64,000 nt of DNA, taken from assembly GCA_022113835.1 (NCBI GenBank), contig JAILWY010000028.1, positions 3,844,001 to 3,908,000 on the forward strand, in the 5' to 3' direction. Every line of letters begins with the position of its first letter. Position 1 is the first letter of the stretch. The position numbers and the translations under genes were made by a program. Shown here piece by piece: positions 25,724-37,769 of this stretch. The DNA is from Atopsyche davidsoni. Lineage: Eukaryota > Arthropoda > Insecta > Trichoptera > Hydrobiosidae. Under the pieces are notes generated by a model that was given only the letters and a program-made list of their open reading frames with translations, was not told the origin of the DNA and ran no database searches.

Positions 25724-26481
25724 TTAAGGGGCTGAGACCTTTGATGGGTCCATTTTCAAGTTTTTTGATAATTTTATAAAATATTTTGCTAAAAACCTAC
25801 TGCACCAATAGAAAAAAATTTAATGCCAAAATTTAGATACATTCCTTCTTCTACAGATAATATTTTTTTTATATCTTCTACATTTACTTTTAATATGATA
25901 AATATGTGTTTTCCCTATTTATGTTTAGACATTTGGAAATTATTTTGACTGACGGATCTAGAGCACATAAAAAAACTTTTGAAAAGTCGTCATTTTATAA
26001 AAAATTTCAACTACGTCGAGACTTTATTTGACCTTGAAAAAAAACTTTGATTAAATAATAAAAAAATATATAAATATATTTTTTTAAGATTCTCGTATAT
26101 GTAAAAAAAAATCAACGTACAGTATTATAATGATAAAGGTAACTTTGAATTCTTTCTTCACTTTGAGTTTATTATATTTTTTGCATGACTAGTTTCGACC
26201 ATTATAGACTTGGTCATCATCAGATGCATAACTAAACTTGTAACATAACTAAAGTTTAGTTATGCATCTAATGAGTTGCCTTTATCAGTATAAAAATGAA
26301 TCCAATCAAATGCCTTGTCCCTCAACAAAACTTACAGTATATTGTAAAAAAATAAAGTGAAAATTAAATAAATGAAATGACACGATGGCATTTAGTTTTT
26401 TTTTCTATTGGTATAAATATGTTTATAAAATATTATCAAGATACTCGAAAATGGACCCATCAAAGGTCTCTACCCCCATGA
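25724..26481. mobile_element. TTAA-type MITE subfamily copy with long TIRs and an internal insertion
   Basis: Left end: TTAA (25724-25727) then GGGG with GAGACCTTTGATGGGTCC. Right end: the inverse GGACCCATCAAAGGTCTC at about 26453-26470. The inverted identity extends about 30 bp inward (to TTTTC-AGT). The interior shares the 7-copy family blocks, and it is interrupted at 26125-26290 by a relative of the 152-bp repeat unit. TTAA is lost on the right. Confidence 0.7.
26125..26290 (+). repeat. Single-copy relative of the 152-bp tandem unit, nested in a MITE
   Basis: Shares TATAATGATAA, TTCTTTCTTCACTTTGAG and CATGACTAGTTTCGACC with the 10.1-10.9 kb array. Its 3' part forms a 16-bp perfect hairpin (GATGCATAACTAAACT with AGTTTAGTTATGCATC). 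It interrupts the element at 25724-26481, so it arrived later. Confidence 0.7.
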
Positions 26482-26558
26482 AACAATATATACTGAAGCA
26501 CGCTATTTCAATGAAACGCCAAAGGCAAAGTAATGCTTATAATGGTTTTTTTTTTCAG

Positions 26559-26592
26559 TGAAGCCTTCCATTCAGGCTTCGACCCCACGCAG
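26559..26592 (+). other. Candidate 34-nt microexon
   Basis: A very strong polypyrimidine tract and acceptor (tttttttttcag, ending 26558) is followed 34 bases later by a good donor (CGCAG|GTATGT). Two of three frames are open (EAFHSGFDPTQ or KPSIQASTPR). The surrounding 200 bp is GC-richer than background, so an alternative is a regulatory island with chance splice-like ends. Confidence 0.22.
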
Positions 26593-26973
26593 GTATGTCT
26601 TGTAACGAATCCAATACCCCTAATGGACAATACGCAACCCCCAACATTAGATTTATTTATGACGGCGGTGAGATAGTGCCTCGCCATGCTTCATCGAAAA
26701 TTCAACGAAACGGGAAAGTTTTTTGCCATCGGAAGCCTTCGGCGAGGGGAAATCTGTACTGGGCGGGTCAAAACCGACAGCCTTACACGGTGAATTAAAA
26801 ATACAAGGGTGTATCGAAAATTTACGTGAATAAATGATTTTATACAGTTGCCGTTCATGCTTGTTGCTTTGTTTAAAGTTAGTCCATTTTTAATAAATAA
26901 TTGCTAAAGGTCGACTCAGCGAGGGGGCATTATTGCTTTTAAGGCATGTCAGATATTTTGCTTTAGTCTAAAC

Positions 26974-27401
26974 CATAGGTTCCCAAACTATTTTGTCCCG
27001 TAGACCCTTGTCTTGCTAATATTTATTTTGATTAACATTCGTCAACTTCAAGCATATTTTTGACATCTGATATACAGGGTGCGCCATATTTTATGTCGGT
27101 ACGTAAATATTGAATATCTTTGACGTTTATCAACCGATTGACTTGAGTAAACATGTTTTGAAACAATAATTCAGTACAATTTAAAACAACGTGCCGAAAT
27201 AGTGACGCTGTATATTGAAAATAGTTGTTCAGTTGTGTTAACTCAACGTGCATATCGTAGCCAACATGGCCAATGGGATCCACTATTTTAGACCTCCATT
27301 TACAGTTCGTGGACCCCCAATTTAATTTTTCGCTGTCATCGACCCCTTGCAGGGCAAAATTGACCCCTGAGGGTCGATATTGACCACTTTGGGAACCTAT
27401 G
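26974..27401. mobile_element. hAT-type MITE with 8-bp target duplication
   Basis: TIRs CATAGGTTCCCAAA (26974-26987) and TTTGGGAACCTATG (27388-27401) are perfect inverted repeats over 14 bp. The flanks are GTCTAAAC (26966-26973) and ATCTAAAC (27402-27409), an 8-bp target-site duplication with one mismatch, diagnostic of hAT transposition. The interior from about 27073 (ACAGGGTGCGCCATATTTTA) to 27290 looks like a separate transposon end inserted into it. Confidence 0.82.
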
Positions 27402-27560
27402 ATCTAAACATAGGCCATTTATAATTATTATCTGCTTCTATGAACAAGTTCAACTATGCAAATTGAAGTTTTGTAATCGCCTTCCTATAAACGCGTATGT
27501 TTTTATTTTTACTGGTTATATCACATATGACTATTCAAGTTCTTTCTAAGCTATAGAACT

Positions 27561-27630
27561 ACTGTGGTCGAATTGGATATAGGATCAGACGGTTATAGCC
27601 ACAAAACATGGGTTCATATCTCACTTGTAT
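27561..27630 (+). repeat. tRNA-derived SINE-like head
   Basis: TGGTCGAATTGG (27566-27577) resembles a Pol III A box, and GGGTTCATATCTC (27611-27623) a weak B box, about 40 bp apart as in tRNA genes. There is no cloverleaf I would trust, so this is at most a decayed SINE or tRNA pseudogene. Confidence 0.3.
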
Positions 27631-27672
27631 GTCAATAGTCGTTTTATGTGTAAATCATTATTAAAAAATACA

Positions 27673-28194
27673 TTAAGGGTCTTGCTACCTAACCTTAACC
27701 TGGCTAAATCGTGTCATTTAATTTATTTAATTGTAGCTTTATTTTTCTATTCCGAAAATTATTTTTTTTACAGAGTATTGAAAAAATTATAAATTATATT
27801 TACCTATTTTTTATTATTTAATTAACGTCCATTTTCAGGATAAAATAAAATCTTGAAGATGTTGAAAAATTTGATAAAATGACGACTTTTCAAAACCAAA
27901 GTTTGTCAAATATATATTTTTTTTAAATTTTTAAAATAATATATCGCACAGGGTTTATATTTAATCTTTTAATTCCAATTTAAAAAAAGACTTTTAAATG
28001 TTTAAGACTCTTGGAACAGGGACACGACGAATCTCCAAATTCCTACACTTCAATCGGAAAAACACATATTTATCATATTGAGTAAATTTAATCTAACTTT
28101 TTGCATTTAAATTTGTTTGATTGGTGCAGTCGATTTTTCGCAAAACGGACCTGAAAATGATCAAAAAAACTCGAGTATGGGAATTAGACCCCTA
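27673..28194 (+). mobile_element. TTAA-type MITE copy
   Basis: TTAA plus GGGTCTTGCTACCTAACC on the left (27673 on), the family interior, and GAATTAGACCCCTAA on the right, where TTAA has drifted to CTAA. Confidence 0.72.
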
Positions 28195-31100
28195 AATACT
28201 TGATTAAACTATTTCTATATCGGTTGATTATCGATTGGGTGTTTCATCAATTCGATACACTATTCGTTAAAATAATTTATTATACGTGTCGCTGTGGCCC
28301 CAAGTCTTGTCCTTTGATACGAACTAATAAATTAGAAAGTTAATGGTACGTGCCGAGTAATTTTCTCTGATCAAACTTCCATTAACACACACGACTTCTC
28401 TTTCAAATTATAGGTTTATTTTGAAAAGAAACGACATTAGACTAACAAGTCATATGAAGATGTAACACGAAGCCCACACTTGTGAATAAATAAATGCCAA
28501 TGGAAAACTCAGTCATCTAGAGGTCACGAAATACTAAATTTTACTCTGTATAATATTATTTATATAGCCTAAATATAATTACATTAATAACATAAAAAAT
28601 ATGTAGATAAATTATATATTTATTAATATAATAAAATTCACATGTAACTGGTAGTAATAAACGTAAAAGGAAAATTTCAACATCTAAAGGTCACAAATGA
28701 GAAAATAGTTTTTACCATGTAGATTAAAACACAAATATATTAATTATTAGAGTAATAATATAAATAAGGTATTCGTGTATTTAACGATATCATAAATATA
28801 TATATTTATAATAAGTAGTATTGATTTAATGCATATATATATTTGTATGTGTATTTTTGCTTCAACTTACATCAAAATAAAATATAACATAAAAAAATTA
28901 TTATATAATCGTGTTAAATTTATTTAATTATAATTTTTTAATACTTTCTCAGTCATATTTGCTATATTACTATTTTAACCATGCAGTATTGAAAAAATTG
29001 AAAAAAAAGAGTATAATAACTTTTGCTGTATCAAATAAAATTTAATGTATAAAAAACAATTTTACCTATTGCTTAATACGGAAAAAACTGTCAATTGCAA
29101 AGAAACATGGAAACGACAGGGACCTTCATCACGTAGCGGATTGATAACCTTGTTCAAAGGTTTATCTTACATAAGATAACAAATACACAATTCTTCCTTT
29201 ACCAAAATCAGTTTTCATACGTTTTCATCATTTTATTATAATATAATAAACATTTTTTTAAATTGCCCAAATACTTAGAATGACAAAAATCGTATGTAAA
29301 TTAATTTATATAATATTTTATAAAAATATCTATGCGTCATGATTATACTGTATTATGTGAAATTGCCCGGTGGCATTTTAAAATTTTTATATATATTTTT
29401 GTCTGGATATTTGACAGTCGGGTGACTTTCAAATGGCACAAAGCCTCCGCCACAACCTGTTGGGCAAGTTAATTACAAAGTTTAAAATATTATCAATCCC
29501 TTTGTTATGCAAAAACGTGAAAATTCAATTATAAACTGTCGTATTAAAAGCCATTGAAACACACTTTGCAATGTCTAAGAGCGAATCCACAATCCGGCTA
29601 AAGTTCCGAAACTATCTTCTCGAGAACTATTCTCCGAAGCACTCGAGAGGAATTCTCATTTAAAATCTGTACAATCAAGATTATAGAGTGGAATTGTTAA
29701 AAAAAAAAATGCTGTGTTCGTATAGTTGATGATAAATTCATAGTTTTACCTGAAGGTATCTGAAAATTCGTACTTCAGAAACCCCCGGGGATACATTCAC
29801 GCAATAAAAGTAATATTTTCAAGCCTCGCCCTCGCAGAGCAGAGACTTTTACAGAGACAATCTAACTTTTAAGATTTATTGTTGTGATTGAATAGTCTTT
29901 ATGACCTTCTCTCGACTGTTGTTTTTGTGTATGAATCTTCTTATTCATGTACCTCTCCTCGTTAAAGGTTTGTGACCACCTCGCTGAGCAAGTCTACGTA
30001 TGGTTTTATTGGAGTACTTCCTGGGATCTTCTGGGTTTTTTATTTAAAAAAAACGTCTGCGTATTACTACTGCCCAATAATATTATTACACAATCATAGA
30101 TTTTAGATCTGAAACGTCTTCAGAAGCTTCCCATCTCTGCAAGGTATTCCCAGAACTGAAATTCCACGTCCACTATTGCCTTACTGAATACGCTTGGAAT
30201 ACCAAAAATACAGCATAACACCTTATATTGATTATATAAACATACATTTTGTTACTAAATTCACCAAGAGAAGATTCTCGTATCATTATGGATATAAATA
30301 TTTTAAATAATTTTTTCAGGAAACGACGGTGAATGTCACGCGACTGGCTTCAATAAATATATTTTATAACTGAAAGAAACCTGAAACATAGCGCTGCTTA
30401 AACTGTGTAAATTGTTAAAAATCTAATGTAATTACTCTTCGTGCTGTTGTTAATAAAAAAAAGTTGTTAATATACCTCCGTTTTCAGGATATTAATTGTT
30501 CAGAATTGCCACCCAATTATTTGATTATATTTGATACAAACGTAACATTTGTATGAACTGATTATTCTGAAAGATATTTTGAAATTAGTTTCATGTTATT
30601 TTAACACAAATATGTAATATAAATGTTTTATTTTTAGTGTGTTACCTATGAGGTAGTGTAAAGTATATTTTTATTTCAAATGTTATATAAATCAACCCTT
30701 TAAAGCCCGGAATATTTCGAAACTTCTCCCTCACTGAAATTACAACGCGAACGTGGGTTGATTTTCTGATTTCTCTCTGTGAGTTGTTATTTACCAGAAA
30801 AATGCAACGGTTCGTATTTTACAATTTTGCACCGCAATTACAGTGCTGCTGGCTATTTCAAGTTAGTATACGGTTTTGTTTTTAAAATATTATTTCCTCT
30901 GCTTTCTAAAACACTGCTAAAAAATAAACATAACTTTGCCCTGCTAAATGCAGATTCCTTTAACCATAGAACGATAATCGAGAACGAGAAGATTATAACT
31001 GCACTACTTGTGATAATAACTACTTAAAATGTATTCCATAACTGAAAAGATAGACGGGCAAGCAGTTTTTAAAAACAACAGCGGCTGTGCAGCCTAAAAA

Positions 31101-31994
31101 TCATTAAAAAATAAGTACATATAAAGGCAAACTATTTAAAATTTATCAGATAACTGAAAAAAGCTGAAAAACCATTGATTCTCTTGTATTTCAACCTGAA
31201 GCCTAAACATTTAAAAAAAACCACTCAAACACAAAGTAGAACCACAATGTTTTAATTTAACTCAGATTAAAGGCATTTTTTTAGTAATAAAAGGAAAACT
31301 TATTGCTTAACTGGGATACGCAAATATTGCATTGGCTATCAAAAAAATGATAACGCGCCCTGTAAAGAGTTTAAATTATAAATTGAATAAATCAATATAA
31401 ATATTACTAGTCAATTTTTATTATTTATAAATCAAAATCGCAGGTAATCATAGCTTCAATACAGTGAGGCGTGGTTTGAGTCATACTTCTTGTAAGTGTT
31501 GACATTTTTAACACGAAACGTATTTCTGTGAATTGTTATTTATTTGCCGCCGCGTCAATACTTATCTATAATGCATGACTTTGCCTTGGATTGGGTTGTT
31601 AGTTTATAGGTTTATTGACATGTTAATTTGTGATGTTTGCTAACATTTCAGCTGCTCGAGACTAACACAAACCACTCCAAAACCTAAAAAAATGTATTTC
31701 ACAAAGAAAAATGATAAATATTGATATAAAACAACTGTTCTTGCTGTGTATTATTTTTTTCACTTGTAGCATAGAATTTTATATTGTGAAAGGTTTTAAT
31801 CGATTTTATGTGAAAGGCGTCCAGGTGTTAATATAAATTAAAGAATTTGTGGCTATCCGCTGGTGCCAGTAGTATATTGTATTTAATTATAATTGCGTAT
31901 CATTTACTAAAACTTTATTCAGAAATACCGAAGAAGGAATCTAAAATTTAGGCAATAAGCGAGTGGAGAAATATCATGGTTCTTCAAAAAAATA
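28195..31994. other. AT-rich sequence without a recognised gene
   Basis: A GC-richer island at 29580-29850 has a minus-strand donor-like CTTCAG|GTAAAA at about 29750, and a plus-strand ATTTTAG ... CAAG|GTATTC pair occurs at 30105-30145. Neither is enough to call an exon. Confidence 0.4.
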
Positions 31995-32170
31995 CAGTCA
32001 ACCTTCCTATAACGCGACTTATATGACAACCGCGTTATAAGAAACTCAGAAATAAGTACATTTATATTATTCAGATTTAATAAAGGTTCAAAAATTATTT
32101 AATACAGCTGATCAAATATTGTTGAACGAAAACCGTGTTATAGGAGTTCCGCGTAATAAATCATTAATTA
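31995..32170 (+). mobile_element. Tigger/pogo-type element remnant
   Basis: After a TA dinucleotide, CAGTCAACCTTCCTATAACG opens a segment that repeats 'CGTTATA' wording at about 32030 and 32135 (ACCGTGTTATAGGAGTTCCGCG). This is typical of pogo/Tigger termini. No coding sequence is present and the far end is not defined. Confidence 0.45.
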
Positions 32171-33171
32171 TATCAAATTAGGGCAGAAATTTTATTGCGA
32201 TATTCATATAATAATTTTAAAAAAACTCATTTTCGGCATGGCAGTAAATGTGAAGCATGTGTCTCTATGGCGACTAAAACCAAATAAAAAAAATCAACCT
32301 TACGAGACTTCTTAACAACGAAAAATGATTTTAAATAAACAAATTAAAATATTAGTATAACAAAGTTTTTTTGTATGCAGTAAAATTCGTAAAACAACAA
32401 ATTGAAAAACTGAATTCTTTTTTTATCGTGTATGATAAAAAATCGTAGGTTTTTTTGCCTGTGATAAATTTCATGAAAAAATTTGAAATTATCAAATGAA
32501 TTTCTCATTGTTTTTTTACGTGAGTTAGTGAAATTTAAATTACATTAAATAATCAAGAGAAACACCTCACCAATTAAGATTAATAAGTTGATAATCGTTA
32601 CATTGTTGATAGCGTACAAAATGAAATATAATTCTTCGTTTCAGATCCACGATAGCGATAGCGTGTCAGTGTTTTTTTTAATAATATATTTCGGTATATT
32701 TATAATTGTTTTTCCGCCATTTTATATTTGCGGTTGCTCCTTCGATAACAGCAATTAATCAACGTTGACTGCACATTTGGATGAATAAAAATAAGCTTGT
32801 CTGGCGTGTTGGTAAGTGTGTAGTAAGATAACACTGAATTTGAAGATTTTCAGTCAAAGTGTATTACATTTTTAAATTTATTATTATTCAGTTCACTTTA
32901 AAATTGTATGAAAAATTATGAAAGGAGACTAATAAAAAAAAAGTACGAAGGAGTCCAGACGTTTGTCCATTAAAACAACAATGGGTTGCTTTTTTTTATA
33001 TTAACGTTAAACAAAGCATAATAACTTGCTTTGTTTCTATGATTTAAGGCTTTAATGTGACCCTGCGTCTGAAAATTTATGAAACACATTGGAATATCAA
33101 TTATTTATATTTATGTATCGATCATGATGTTGAATCGAAATATTGAAACCTACTCCATGGTTCATAAAAAA

Positions 33172-33741
33172 AAATTGGTGTCCATCATAAAAGGACCGTT
33201 TTACCTGACGAAATCGTGTCATTTAATTAATTTAATTGCAACTTTATTTATCTATATAATTTTTTTATTTTTTTATAGAGTATTAAAAAAACTATAAATT
33301 ATATTTATCTATTTTTTATTATATAATTAACGTCCATTTTCAGGGTACAATAAAATCTTGAAGATGTTGAAAAAATTGAAAAAATGACGACTTTTCAAAA
33401 CCAAAGTTTGTTAAAGATTTTTTTTTAATTAATTTTTTAAATAATACATTGCACAGCGTTTATATTTAATCTTTTAATTCCAATTTAAAAAAATACTTTT
33501 AAATGTTTAGGACTCTTAGAACAGGGACATGACGAATTTCCAAATTCATACACTTCAATCGGAAAAACACATATTTATCATATTAAAAGTAAATTTACAA
33601 GAAATAAAAATATATTCTATTTGAGAAAAGGGATGTATGTAAATTTTTGCATTTAAATTTTTTTGATTAGTGCTGTCGATTTTTCGCAAAACGGACCAGA
33701 AAATGGTCAAAAAAACTCGAGTATGGGATTTAGACCCTTAA
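33172..33741 (+). mobile_element. TTAA-type MITE copy, left end truncated
   Basis: Begins within the family at TTGGTGTCCATC and is complete to the right end TTTAGACCC followed by TTAA (33738-33741). It lacks the GGGTCTTGC terminus. Confidence 0.7.
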
Positions 33742-36300
33742 CCTTATTTAGTAATAATATTGAAATATGTTAAAGTGGTAAACAAATTAAATATACATAT
33801 ATTGTATTTTAAAATATTCATTCGCACATTTACTATTCAACCCCTCACCTTATAGCTATTGAAAGGGTAGAGCCCAAGTCTGATCCGACCTTTCACTTAA
33901 TAGGTCATATTGTAATACATAAAATATAAACCTACCCCTTGCTGTAATATTCCTGAATATTTTTTTGCAATTCCCAACATATCTGTATATTGATTTTTGC
34001 TATTTTGCAACAGCGGAATAACTTTTTCAGGATGTTTTTCGTAATTGGTTTTTCAGAACTAACGCTGGAGATCATTTCAGACTCTGAACTGAAAGTAACG
34101 GAATTTCCATGAAAATGTACTGAAAACGTGAAAACTTTCACGCTTTTTTAATATAGTAAACCTCGTTTCAACAATTAATCAAAAGAGTATTTAAAATATT
34201 TCAATGTATTTTTTCAAAATATGACAAAACATTTTTTTTGAATCGATTACTTCTTCAAAATATTCAAGGCTTCAAAATATGTTTATATAGAAATTGTGTA
34301 CTTTTATTATTAAATATTTGATGATTTATAGATTTGAAAATTATCAACGTTTATTAATAATTGTATAATTTTATATTATAATATTAAAAATAAAGAAATG
34401 GAGAATAAGTTATTACAAAAATATTGTAAATATTTCTATTAATGTTGAAAAGTATATTTAGTTAAAAGGTAGATATTTAAAATAAAATAGTTTTATTGTC
34501 AAAGAATAAATATGTCTTTTACTTATTTTTTTTTTATTTTTAATATCACTAAGCGTCACCTGAAAAATTGACTCACCCAACATTCATATTATGTACATAT
34601 AAAATACTTTCTATCACGTTAGGTTGAGCATTCAAATACCTTTGGTATGGAGTCTGAATTATAACTTTTCTTAAATATTGACTCCTGTGGAGTAAATAGT
34701 TTCGTAAAAATAGTCACATCTTCAGAAAAATAAAAATTACTATGAAAGACGAAGCCGACCGAGTTTCTCTGAATACAAAGCACCTGAAGTTTAATGAAAT
34801 ATTATCATATCCGTGCACATTTTCTTTGAACTTTTGCATATATTTCAAAGTTTTCTCTTTAAATTCAGTAAAAGTGATGCATAGTCAATCCAAATAAACA
34901 AGAAAAATATATATACATATATCGAGTATTTTTTAATTATTTTTTCCACCCACTACTACAGTAATCCGGTAACAATATTTCTTTGCAAAAATCGATTCCA
35001 AGTCCACGAAGGCGGACCCGATTCTAGTACTGAAATTTTATCGGAGAAACGCGGCTCAACACCTAAGAACAAGTTTATAAAGCGGCCCGGAAGTAGTCCT
35101 GATTGTCTTTCAGTGGGGTTAATGAAGCAATCATCGATTAAGTATCAATTAGTCGGTTGTGTACCGTTCGAGGGCTCGATTCCCGATTCCATTATTATCA
35201 TAATACCTATTAGCTATTCCATCTTAGAGAGATCACTGACCTACCAGTATCATTGATCGATCTATCAGTATCATTTTCTATCAAATTATCATTAATAACG
35301 GGTGATTAATTTCAAATTAAACTTGTGATCGTGCCACTGACGATAAATTGTACTATTCCAGATATCTGAACAAATTAATTATTAATAAAGCCGGTAATTC
35401 TGCAAATATTTACAGATCGGTCTCTTTGTATTATTCCGAATATCCCAATAAGCGTTTCATCAAATAAAATTGATAAATATTTATTTTTTTAATAAATTAA
35501 TCAAATTTTTACTTATCCAAATATTTTAACAGGTTAATTTCAAGTATACTCAGTTAAATTACGATTTATAGTAGGTTAATTATTTTAATTTGATTTTTCG
35601 GTCTATATAATAATAATTATTAATTTGTGTTCGAACCATTTTTAATGATTAATCAAACATATAAACTTTTACTTTTACATTTAATCAAATAAAATTGACA
35701 AATATATATTTTTTTAATAAATTAATCAAATTTTTATTTATCCAAACATTTTAACAAGTTAATTTCAAGTATACTCAGTTAAATTACGATTTATAGTAGG
35801 TTAATTATTTTAACTTGCTTTTTCGGTCTATATAATAATTATTAATAATGTGTGTTTGAACTGTTTTGTAATGATTAATTAAATATATATACTTTTACAA
35901 TAAATGTTCACAATTCAATGCAACGTTACATGATGATTAATTAATTAAAAAATATGTTTTTTTCAGTTCATTAATTATTTTTATTTTATTCATTGTATCT
36001 ACAAAACGAGTAACGCGTTTGTACTGAGTTATGAGTTTAAAATAAATAGATATCATACAAAAGGCACTATGAGTATAGAATTATTACCGAAACGTGGAAT
36101 TATAGAAGTCTATATATCTAAAATCACGTTTTCGTACACCTGAAAAAAAAACTTTCATTATTTTTGCCGCATAACTACGAACGACAACACACCAACCGCG
36201 GCTTGTAACTATTTTTGATACAAAACTCGATAAAACGCTGATGATGAACTGGATTTATCGTCAGTGTATATAGTTATTAATGAGTTTAAAGTAAATGCGA
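33742..36300. other. AT-rich sequence with a tandem duplication
   Basis: The minus ORF at 33932-34141 has an internal acceptor-like TTTCAG (about 34080) but no clear donor. A GC-richer island lies at 34980-35200. The rest is A/T-rich. Confidence 0.4.
35461..35900 (+). repeat. Tandem duplication, 225-bp unit, two copies
   Basis: CAAATAAAATTGA starts at 35461 and 35686. Shared blocks include TTAATTTCAAGTATACTCAG and ATTACGATTTATAGTAGG. Confidence 0.88.
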
Positions 36301-36305
36301 CTCAC

Positions 36306-36597
36306 GTATCGGGCATCGTGCACTGCTGAATTCCACTTTTACAAGTTTGCCGTGTACCACACGGCACAATAATAACACACGGAGCACTCACGGGGAAAAA
36401 CACTTGCACTGCAGATGGACCGATCGAAGTGCGATATGTGCCAGGAGAGATATGCGAACTCGCGTACGGGGGAAGAGGGGAGCGGTTGCCGCATCGGTCG
36501 GCACAAAGCACAGACGGAGGCTTTGTAGGACTCGGTGGAGGCTTCGGAGGACCTCGCGGACCACGCGACCTGCCGGCTCGACGGTGGGCGGGCGACT
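36306..36597 (-). other. Candidate first exon of a leftward gene (CpG-rich, start codon plus splice donor)
   Basis: This CpG-rich block stands out sharply from its AT-rich surroundings. Read leftwards from the initiator at 36597, it runs 292 nt to a strong donor (ATAC|GTGAGT, exon end 36306). Just before the donor is an ATG (36316-36314) encoding MPD plus two bases of the next codon. The frame is open upstream to the proposed start site with no earlier in-frame ATG; a separate upstream ATG near 36494 opens a short uORF. A second donor-like GTGAGT lies near 36386. No downstream exon is confirmed, so the gene body and product are unknown. Alternatives are a noncoding first exon or a chance CpG-rich block. 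Confidence 0.4.
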
Positions 36598-36600
36598 GAA
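36566..36600 (-). promoter_or_regulatory. Candidate Inr + DPE core promoter
   Basis: On the minus strand TTCAGTC fits the insect initiator, with the A at 36597 as +1. At exactly +28 to +32 (36570-36566) the sequence is GGTCG, matching the DPE consensus RGWYV, and +24 is G, a base favoured in DPE promoters. No TATA box is needed in this class. Confidence 0.45.
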
Positions 36601-36712
36601 TGCCACTCGGAATGGGCTCTTTGTTATTCGCGCAACGCAGAAGGGTCACACTGCCACACTGCCGGCTTATCATCAACACTGCACCATAGAAGCGTTACAA
36701 TCACACGCATAC

Positions 36713-36745
36713 ACAGTAAAACCTCGATATAACGGACCTATCAAC
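36713..36745 (+). mobile_element. Tigger/pogo-type terminal repeat fragment
   Basis: CAGTAAAACCTCGATATAAC at 36715 has the typical start of pogo/Tigger terminal repeats (CAGT-AACCTCG-TATAACG). No matching opposite end is visible nearby; it lies just upstream of the CpG-rich candidate promoter. Confidence 0.4.
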
Positions 36746-36984
36746 AAACTATAAAAATCGGTTTAAAATAAATCAAATTTTATTTCGTTTTAACCATTTG
36801 CACTCTTTGATTTTTTTTATTTTTCCGTTTGCCAACTCCGAGGTAATTATGAGATTTTTGTTAATAAATTAGATGTTATTGTTACACAATAGCTTATAAT
36901 CATAAAACAAATTAATAACATATTTTTATGATATTGTTTTGTTGTAGAGTTATAAAAAAAAAAAGAGATATGAGTCTATCAATA

Positions 36985-37455
36985 ATTTATTTTGCATACA
37001 ATTTATTTTGGTGTGGTAATTTTTTAAAAATTCTCCTGCATGGAGGCCCGGCTTCCTTTCACAGGTCTCGAAATAGAATGTGGTTTCTATTCTTCCTCCA
37101 GGAACATTCCTATTGGAACACACCATGCAATTTTTATGTTTTTTCTGAGAATTAGAAAATATAAAATGACTTTTTCCATCTAAGCGCTGAACAGTGTCAC
37201 CTGTGGATAATCGCCTTGATTTTGATATCGGAGCACGAAAGTCTCCTATGAGCTCCAGTAACAACTTTTCTCTAAATGCTTTATAGCTTATTGGATTTGC
37301 ATTATTATTGCATTCTTTATACAATATATATGCATTTTCTATGGAGGTTTCTACACCCTAGAAAAACAGTTTTCTCCACCATTTTAATGTTTTTCGCATA
37401 AAACATGGTGCGTATTGATCTGCGACAACCACCTCGCCCATATTTATATTATTTG
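36985..37455 (-). pseudogene. piggyBac transposase C-terminal relic
   Basis: The minus strand reads NMGEVVVADQ, FMRKTLKWWRKLFF, an in-frame TAG (37360-37358), then ENAYILYKECNNNANPISYK, a gap of variable sequence, CMVCSNRN and finally KNYHTK. The order (N-M-G-x-V-x-x-x-D-Q; RKT-KWW-KLFF; NAYILYK; a Cys-rich zinc-ribbon; YHT end) is that of piggyBac/PGBD-type transposases. The N-terminal two thirds, including the catalytic core, is missing, and the stop plus altered ribbon residues make it non-functional. Confidence 0.8.
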
Positions 37456-37507
37456 ATTAACTAACTGTTCATAGATAACAAACATACTCTGTATCTGTTA
37501 TTGTTTG

Positions 37508-37560
37508 CAGGGTCTTGCTACCTGACTCTTAATGGCGGCAACCGCCCGTCTCCGTCGAAT
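37508..37560 (+). mobile_element. TTAA-type MITE left-end fragment
   Basis: GGGTCTTGCTACCTGACTC matches the family terminus of the copies at 27677 and 49590, followed by a similar CCCGTCT block. No TTAA precedes it and the interior is not recognisable. It lies just beyond the piggyBac relic but is oriented away from it. Confidence 0.5.
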
Positions 37561-37769
37561 GACAAATCGTAAAAAGTGCTACATTCTCGTAAATATTTAG
37601 CTAATAATACTTTTGAATACCATACCAAAATATCACGAAATTACTAATGTATGTCTTTCACAATACTCCAAAAAAGATTTGATAAAATAATAGTAATAAC
37701 AATAATAATAAATATATTTTTGCCAAACACTGTAAAATGTCGAGTCCAGCTCGACATAGGAGTGCAAAG

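Noticed and set aside
36347..36754. 135-codon plus-strand ORF in the CpG-rich block
   Set aside because: Low-complexity Arg/Thr-rich translation caused by high GC. The minus strand has the promoter and donor signals, and all frames are open here.
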